Source: Pseudomonadota bacterium (GTDB taxonomy: Bacteria; Pseudomonadota; Alphaproteobacteria; Rs-D84). From it: 64,000 nt of DNA. The notes beneath the pieces were generated by a model that worked only from the letters and a program-made list of their open reading frames with translations, did not search any database and had not been told where the DNA came from. Both the position numbers and the translations under genes were made by a program. Positions 58,792 to 64,000 of this stretch are shown here, in pieces. The stretch spans positions 1-64,000 of the forward strand of contig JAEXCU010000001.1 of NCBI GenBank assembly GCA_023402015.1. Direction: 5' to 3'. Numbering within the stretch: position 1 is the stretch's first letter; each line of letters opens with the position of its first letter.

Positions 58792-59612
58792 TGAACCAGA
58801 ACAAGTTATCTTCCAAGGCACGCCAATTAATTAAATCTGCGGTTGCGGCGGCAATTTTGCCGATTTTATTCATATATATTATGATTGCAAAACCGGATTA
58901 CACAATTATGAACGGATTGGCGCATGTTGTGTTGCCAGTGGCAAACTGGGTTGGGGATATTATAACATGGCCTGTGCGCGCGGTTGGCGCGGCGGCGGAC
59001 AATATTCGCGAACTGGGCAACCTGCGTACAGAAAACGAAGAATTGCGTGTGCGGCTGGACGATGCATTGCGCAACAAAAATATATGTGATGTGGCGGTTT
59101 TAGAAAACCAAAAATTATCCCGCGAATTGGATTTGATTGCGTCCCAGCCGCGACGTGCCGTCATGGCAGATGTTATGTACGACAACACTGCATTTCATCA
59201 CAGCACATTTTTAATCACCAAGGGCGTACGTCATGGCCTGGAACAGGGCATGGTTGTTGTATCCACAGACGGAATGTTGGTTGGTGTTATAATGGATGTG
59301 GCCCCAAATTTTTCACGGGTGCGGGCACTGACCGATTCCAATACAAATATTGCCGTGCGCGTCGTCGGGTCCGAGGTTTATGGTTTCCTGCAAGGAAACG
59401 GTTCCAATCAACCCACAATGGGATTTTTCAGCGACCCTGAATTTCAGGCCGGCCGTGGTGTAAAACTGATAACCAGTAATATTGGTGGGGTTTTGCCAAA
59501 TGGAATCATTGTTGGCGAAATGGTTAATGAAACAGATGTTCGTGTATTGCCGCCGTCGCAACTGTCGCGCGTAATGGTTTTGCAATTTGATACAACAAAC
59601 GAATACAAATGA
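58791..59612 (+). CDS. mreC: Rod-shape-determining protein MreC
   Basis: Periplasmic scaffold of the elongasome. The 273-residue protein has one N-terminal membrane helix (about 18-38), a coiled coil (about 70-108) and a two-barrel MreC domain (about 115-265, with LITKGVRHGLEQGMVVV and GVLPNGIIVGEM). ATG 58791 is set by the promoter; earlier in-frame codons overlap the -35 box. First gene of an mreC-mreD-mrdA-rodA operon. Confidence 0.93.
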   Translation: MNQNKLSSKARQLIKSAVAAAILPILFIYIMIAKPDYTIMNGLAHVVLPVANWVGDIITWPVRAVGAAADNIRELGNLRTENEELRVRLDDALRNKNICDVAVLENQKLSRELDLIASQPRRAVMADVMYDNTAFHHSTFLITKGVRHGLEQGMVVVSTDGMLVGVIMDVAPNFSRVRALTDSNTNIAVRVVGSEVYGFLQGNGSNQPTMGFFSDPEFQAGRGVKLITSNIGGVLPNGIIVGEMVNETDVRVLPPSQLSRVMVLQFDTTNEYK

Positions 59613-60064
59613 AGACACAGATTATAAATTTTTTGCGCGCCGCATTTCCATTTTTGGCCGTGCTGGTGTTGTGGCGTTTGTCGTATCCGTTTTGGAATCC
59701 GGCAGGCGTGCTGGCCGTTATACCAATATTTTATTGTTCATTTGTTCGGCCAACGCCTTGGTTTGCACCGTGGGCGGTGTTGTTTTGTTTTTTATTGGAT
59801 TATAAGTTTGATACGCTGTTTTACTGGACGGCATTGTATTGCATATTATACGCAGCAAATGGATTTCAGAACTTTATTGATTTAACCCGGGCACCCAAAA
59901 ATGCAATTGCGGTATTTATGATTTTCTTTGGATGCGCGATTTTAATTTTAGCGCTGATGAATTTTAATTTAACAAACATTGTACGGGCATTGTGGATATT
60001 CGCATGGACATGCACATTGTATATGCCAATTACCGTACTTATCAAAAGGGCGTCCAATGATTGA
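59609..60064 (+). CDS. mreD: Rod-shape-determining protein MreD
   Basis: Integral membrane partner of MreC. The 151-residue protein is strongly hydrophobic, with about five membrane helices. Sequence in this family is poorly conserved; the call rests on topology, length and its place between mreC and mrdA. The start overlaps mreC by 4 bp and the stop overlaps mrdA by 8 bp. Confidence 0.85.
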   Translation: MKTQIINFLRAAFPFLAVLVLWRLSYPFWNPAGVLAVIPIFYCSFVRPTPWFAPWAVLFCFLLDYKFDTLFYWTALYCILYAANGFQNFIDLTRAPKNAIAVFMIFFGCAILILALMNFNLTNIVRALWIFAWTCTLYMPITVLIKRASND

Positions 60065-61832
60065 TACCGAAGTCGCCCGTCAATTTGATCGTCGTTCTGC
60101 GTTATTTTTAACCGCTGGCACTGTTTTAACATCTGTGTTGGTGTTGCGCATGTTGCAAATGCAGTTATTTAATTATCGCGATTACACCAAAAAAAGTGAA
60201 AGTAATTCGTTCCGCATTCAGAAAAACCTGCCCGAGCGGGGTAAAATATTGGCGTCATCGGGTGCACCCATTTCCCGCGATACGCCGACATATCGCATAT
60301 ATATAATTCCCGAAGAAACGTCCGATTTGGACGGCCTGATTACGACCGTTGCGACAGAATTAAAATTAACGAAAAAAACGGTTAAACGCATTTACGCGCG
60401 AATAAAAAAACAGGCGCGATTTCAACCCGCACTGGTCAGCGAAAATTCAGATTGGACCCAATTGGCAAAATTACAGGCGAAAAATTTACCCGGTCTGCAT
60501 GTACGTCCCGGATATTCGCGCGTATATGAACTGGGGCCGGCCGGTGCGCAAATATTTGGATATACCGGTGCGCCAAATAAACCTGTTTCCAACGCACCAT
60601 TTTACACAACCGGGATAACCGGATTGGAAAAACGTTTTAATGATGAGTTATCGGGCCAAATGGGCCAGACGGTAATGATTACAAATGCTGTTGGCCGCAT
60701 CACTGGCGAAGATAAATCACAATACGCGCCGGCAATTACGGGTAAAAACCTGCAAACCACAATCAATGACGCGGCCCAACGTGCAATGTATGATGCATTA
60801 ACACTGCACCGGTCTGGATGCGGGGTCGCACTGGAAATCGCGACCGGCAACATATTGGCAATGGTTTCCGCGCCCAGTTTTGACCCAAATAATTTTGCAA
60901 ACGATGATGGCGAAGAATATATTGCATCCCTGCGCAAAGATTATGCAAAACCATTTATGAACAAAGCGGTTGAGGGTCTGTATCCGCCCGGATCTACATT
61001 TAAAATCGTTGTTGCATTGGCCGGATTGGAATCGGGCGCAATAACACCAAATGAAAAAATATATTGCCCCGGGCATTGGGATTACGGGGACCGGCGATAT
61101 CATTGCTGGGAAAGGGACGGCCATGGTTGGGTAAATCTGGCGGATGCATTGGCACATTCATGCGACATATATTTTTACCAGATTGCATTGCGCATCGGTA
61201 TTGATGCGATAAAGGCAATGGCCATTAAATTGGGATTTACCGAAAAATATATGGGCGATGTTATTTCGCGCGAAATGCCGGGTATTATTCCCGACAGACA
61301 ATGGAAAGAAAAACAAATCGGTTATCGTTGGATGCATGGGGATACGATTATTTCCGGCATCGGCCAGGGATTTATTCTGGCAAACTGTCTGCAATTGGCG
61401 GTAATGATGGCGCGTACCGCATCAAACAAGGTTGTAATTCCCCGTTTGATTGTGGATGATTCCGCCCCTGATTTTGCAGATTTGGGTCTGCAACGCAAAA
61501 ATATAAATGCAGTACTGGGCGGATTGGAACGCGTTTTGCGACCCGGGGGCACCGCCGCAGGCAGTGCGATTAACGTCCGCGGTATGCGCATGGGCGGTAA
61601 AACCGGCACCGCCCAGGTACGCAGTATTTCCCGCGCGGAACGTTTAAGCGGGGTTTTAACCAAAGAACAATTGGCATGGAATATGCGCGATCATGGGTTA
61701 TTTGTTTCATATGCGCCAACAACGAACCCAAAATATGCGGTATGCGTTATCACAGAACATTCCGGTGGCAGTGGCCAGGCCGCACGCACCGCCGCCGCGA
61801 CAATGCGCGAATTGTTAAAGGACGAAAAATAA
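60057..61832 (+). CDS. mrdA: Penicillin-binding protein 2
   Basis: Class B transpeptidase for cell elongation. The 591-residue protein has one N-terminal membrane helix (about 15-35), the PBP dimerisation domain (about 55-225) and a transpeptidase domain with SxxK in PGSTFK, SxN-like SCD and KTG in GGKTGTAQV. Works with RodA, the next gene. AAAAGGG precedes the ATG. Confidence 0.96.
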   Translation: MIDTEVARQFDRRSALFLTAGTVLTSVLVLRMLQMQLFNYRDYTKKSESNSFRIQKNLPERGKILASSGAPISRDTPTYRIYIIPEETSDLDGLITTVATELKLTKKTVKRIYARIKKQARFQPALVSENSDWTQLAKLQAKNLPGLHVRPGYSRVYELGPAGAQIFGYTGAPNKPVSNAPFYTTGITGLEKRFNDELSGQMGQTVMITNAVGRITGEDKSQYAPAITGKNLQTTINDAAQRAMYDALTLHRSGCGVALEIATGNILAMVSAPSFDPNNFANDDGEEYIASLRKDYAKPFMNKAVEGLYPPGSTFKIVVALAGLESGAITPNEKIYCPGHWDYGDRRYHCWERDGHGWVNLADALAHSCDIYFYQIALRIGIDAIKAMAIKLGFTEKYMGDVISREMPGIIPDRQWKEKQIGYRWMHGDTIISGIGQGFILANCLQLAVMMARTASNKVVIPRLIVDDSAPDFADLGLQRKNINAVLGGLERVLRPGGTAAGSAINVRGMRMGGKTGTAQVRSISRAERLSGVLTKEQLAWNMRDHGLFVSYAPTTNPKYAVCVITEHSGGSGQAARTAAATMRELLKDEK

Positions 61833-61833
61833 C

Positions 61834-62979
61834 ATGGCACGTCAAACACGCGTATCTAATGCAAATATGATGACGTTTTCTGAAAAACTGTCGCGTTTTT
61901 CGTGGGGTCTGTTTATCCCAATGTGTTTGGTTTTGGCGGCGTCTATTGTTGTTCTGTATTCGGCCGGGGGCGGGGCATGGCGACCATTCGCATTGTCCCA
62001 ATTGATTAAAATTGTATTGGGGTTTGGCGTATTCTTTTTTGCTGCGTTTACCAATATAAAAACATGGATAAAATCCGCGTATATAATTTATGCCGTCGCA
62101 TTGATTATGATTGTGCTGGTAACATTTATCGGCCATACCGGTATGGGGGCGCAGCGGTGGCTGAATTTGGGATTTTTTCATGTGCAACCGTCTGAATTTA
62201 TTAAAATTGCGCTGGTATTGGCATTGGCGCGTTATTTTGCATGGATGAATTCTGTGGAATTATCCCAGATAAAGAATTACATGGTGCCGGGTTTAATGCT
62301 GCTGGTGCCGTTTGGATTAATTGTAATGCAACCGGATTTGGGAACGGCGTTATCATTGGGAATGATTACGGTTGGGATGTTTTATATCGTTGGCGCGCAA
62401 AAGAAATGGTTTATTATCGGTGCAATTTTAACGGCATTGGCCGCACCGGTTGTATGGTTTGGTGGTCTGCATGATTATCAACGCGATCGGATAATAACAT
62501 TTGTGAATCCCGACCATGATGCCCAGGGTGCAGGTTATCAGATTAACCAGGCAAAAATTGCATTTGGATCAGGCGGTATAACCGGCAAAGGATACATGAA
62601 CGGGTCCCAGTCCCAGCAATCATTCCTGCCGGAAAAGCAAACTGATTTTATCTTTACCATGTTGGGCGAAGAATTTGGATTTATTGGGGCATTTTTACTG
62701 ATTATTATTTACAGTATTATTGTAATTGTACTGTTTTGGTGTGCGAAAACATGCCGCAACAGATTTGGTCAATTGGTATGCTTTGGTTTTATGTTGAACT
62801 TTTTCATTTATTATTTTATAAATATTTCTATGGTTCTGGGTCTGATGCCGACTGTTGGGGTTCCGTTGCCATTAATGTCATTCGGCGGCAGCAGTTTATT
62901 ATCATTGATGTTTGGATTCGGACTGTGTCAGAACGCACATATTCACAAAGACCAGCAATTATCTGCCAAAGGAAGTTAA
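61834..62979 (+). CDS. rodA: Peptidoglycan glycosyltransferase RodA
   Basis: SEDS-family polymerase that works with PBP2. The 381-residue protein has about ten membrane helices and the family segments GAQRWLNLGFFHVQPSE, MQPDLGTALS, FLPEKQTDFIF and the C-terminal GVPLPLMSFGGSS. It starts 1 bp after mrdA ends, with an AAAGGACG ribosome site. Confidence 0.96.
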   Translation: MARQTRVSNANMMTFSEKLSRFSWGLFIPMCLVLAASIVVLYSAGGGAWRPFALSQLIKIVLGFGVFFFAAFTNIKTWIKSAYIIYAVALIMIVLVTFIGHTGMGAQRWLNLGFFHVQPSEFIKIALVLALARYFAWMNSVELSQIKNYMVPGLMLLVPFGLIVMQPDLGTALSLGMITVGMFYIVGAQKKWFIIGAILTALAAPVVWFGGLHDYQRDRIITFVNPDHDAQGAGYQINQAKIAFGSGGITGKGYMNGSQSQQSFLPEKQTDFIFTMLGEEFGFIGAFLLIIIYSIIVIVLFWCAKTCRNRFGQLVCFGFMLNFFIYYFINISMVLGLMPTVGVPLPLMSFGGSSLLSLMFGFGLCQNAHIHKDQQLSAKGS

Positions 62980-62983
62980 AAAT

Positions 62984-64000
62984 ATGAATCTGCTTATTGT
63001 TGAATCACCGTCCAAAGCGAAAACGATTGAAAAATATCTGGGTGCAGGCTGGCGCGTTGTGGCGTCTGTTGGACACGTTCGTGATTTGGTTCCGGAAAAT
63101 GGCAGTGTGGATCCGGAAAATGATTTTGCCATGCGCTGGCAAATTATGCCGGGCAAAGAAAAGCAATTAAAACTGATAACAGATGAATTAAAAAAGGCCG
63201 ATGCAGTATATTTGGCATCGGACCCTGACCGCGAGGGTGAAGCCATTGCATGGCACATACTGGATATACTGCGTGCCAAAAAGGCACTGGCCGGGAAAAA
63301 AGTTTATCGCGTGGCATTTCATGAAATCACCAAAAAGGCCGTTCTGGCTGCAATTGAAAACCCACGCGAAATTGACCAAGATTTGGTTGACGCATATCTG
63401 GTACGGCGCGCGTTGGATTACCTGATTGGTTTTGGTATTTCGCCGTTGTTGTGGCGTCGGAATTTGGGAAAATCCGCCGGACGCGTGCAATCTGTGGCCG
63501 TTAAATTGGTTGTTGACCGCGAACGCGAAATAGAGGCGTTTAAACCAACAGAATATTGGTCTCTGACGGCCGAGTGTGATGCATCAGATGCGGGTTTTAA
63601 TGCAAATCTGTCCGGGTTTAATGGCGAAAAGTTCGATAAAATGTCAATCGGAAACCAGGCCCACATGAACCAGATTTTGTCCGTTATCGGCGAACCGGTA
63701 ATCCCGGCGCATGTTATTGCCATTGACAAGAAAAAAACATCACGTCGTGCGGCCGCGCCTTTCACCACCAGCACTTTGCAGCAAGAGGCCGCCCGAAAAT
63801 TATACTTTTCGTCCAAACGTACAATGTCGGCCGCCCAGAAATTATATGAACAGGGTTTAATAACATACATGCGAACCGACGCAACAAATTTGTCTGCGGA
63901 TGCGGTTTCTGAAATTCGTTCATATATCGCGGCGACATATGGGGATAAATTCGTTCCAAAATCACCAAACGTTTATATTACAAAATCTAAAAATGCCCAA
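62984..64000 (+). CDS. topA: DNA topoisomerase I, 3' truncated by window edge
   Basis: Type IA topoisomerase that relaxes negative supercoils. The frame is open from ATG 62984 to the last base (339 codons). It begins LLIVESPSKAKTI and carries the TOPRIM residues (SDPDREGEAIAWH), RVQSVAVKLVVDRE, and the active-site Tyr in ITYMRTDATNLS, all type IA features. AAAGGAAG precedes the ATG. Four bp separate it from rodA, so it may be cotranscribed with the elongasome genes. The remainder, including zinc domains if any, is beyond the window. Confidence 0.96.
   Translation, partial: MNLLIVESPSKAKTIEKYLGAGWRVVASVGHVRDLVPENGSVDPENDFAMRWQIMPGKEKQLKLITDELKKADAVYLASDPDREGEAIAWHILDILRAKKALAGKKVYRVAFHEITKKAVLAAIENPREIDQDLVDAYLVRRALDYLIGFGISPLLWRRNLGKSAGRVQSVAVKLVVDREREIEAFKPTEYWSLTAECDASDAGFNANLSGFNGEKFDKMSIGNQAHMNQILSVIGEPVIPAHVIAIDKKKTSRRAAAPFTTSTLQQEAARKLYFSSKRTMSAAQKLYEQGLITYMRTDATNLSADAVSEIRSYIAATYGDKFVPKSPNVYITKSKNAQ

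Noticed and set aside
1..64000. CRISPR arrays, prophage or intact transposons
   Set aside because: No regularly spaced direct repeats, no integrase/transposase or phage structural genes were found on either strand.
1..64000. tmRNA, SRP RNA and RNase P RNA genes
   Set aside because: Their conserved motifs were looked for by eye and not found; only a possible 6S-like RNA at 49812 remains.

Overview
The window is a chromosomal segment from an alphaproteobacterium with a compact genome and standard genetic code. The pointers are LPS export genes (LptF/G, LptD, SurA-like), an alphaproteobacterial-type SspB, Pal and OmpA-like envelope proteins, a eukaryote-like IleRS of the kind found in Rickettsiales, and scattered remains of operons that are joined in most bacteria (rpmI-rplT without infC, mreCD without mreB, nusA-infB without rimP, ylxR or rbfA, rsmG-parAB without mnmG). 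Families of small secreted cysteine-rich proteins suggest a host-associated lineage, possibly the gut alphaproteobacteria. That placement is inference. There is no prophage, CRISPR array or intact insertion sequence.

Layout. 1-5.2 kb: der (cut by the window edge), then infB and nusA on the minus strand. 5.4-11.1 kb: lptF/G, lptD, surA-like, rlmN and a TrpF-like TIM barrel in one run. 11.2-15.8 kb: OmpA-like lipoprotein, glycosyltransferase, tRNA-Val, ybaB and pnp, all minus. 15.9-16.8 kb: a structured RNA leading into a two-gene cysteine-rich secreted module. 16.8-18.7 kb: sspB, recF, tRNA-Cys and a partial tRNA copy. 18.8-24.5 kb: a MacAB-TolC-type export system and a radical SAM protein. 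24.5-32.2 kb: gpsA, TPR protein, rsmG, a putative metallopeptidase, parAB with parS-like palindromes, mreB, rnpA and yidD. 32.2-34.1 kb: accBC. 34.2-38.2 kb is the accessory-like part: an XRE regulator, REP-type palindromes, a second cysteine-rich module (first gene broken by an amber codon), pal, a UDG-like protein, infC, a 50-residue ORF, and two copies of a conserved structured RNA. 38.3-49.5 kb: xseB, mutS, truB, rpsO, tRNA-Val, metG, queH, fabD, fabG, mnmG and a DUF421 protein. 49.6-54.5 kb: tRNA-Thr, another structured RNA with a small ORF, ileS, nth and a VirB2-like pilin subunit. 54.7-64 kb: pheT-pheS, rplT-rpmI, then mreC-mreD-mrdA-rodA and a topA gene that runs off the end.

The most interesting signal is regulatory RNA. 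Two copies of a ~168-nt minus-strand RNA (34617-34783 and 38026-38194) have matching promoters, a perfectly conserved 15-nt loop, paired substitutions in several stems, and a terminator whose 5' strand overlaps the closing stem, as in a transcriptional riboswitch. Each precedes a small ORF through an identical 14-nt leader end. Two other structured leaders (15943-16124 and 49812-49976) also end in terminators just ahead of small ORFs. Separately, at least six genes have -10 boxes 6-7 nt before an ATG with no Shine-Dalgarno sequence, which predicts leaderless mRNAs.
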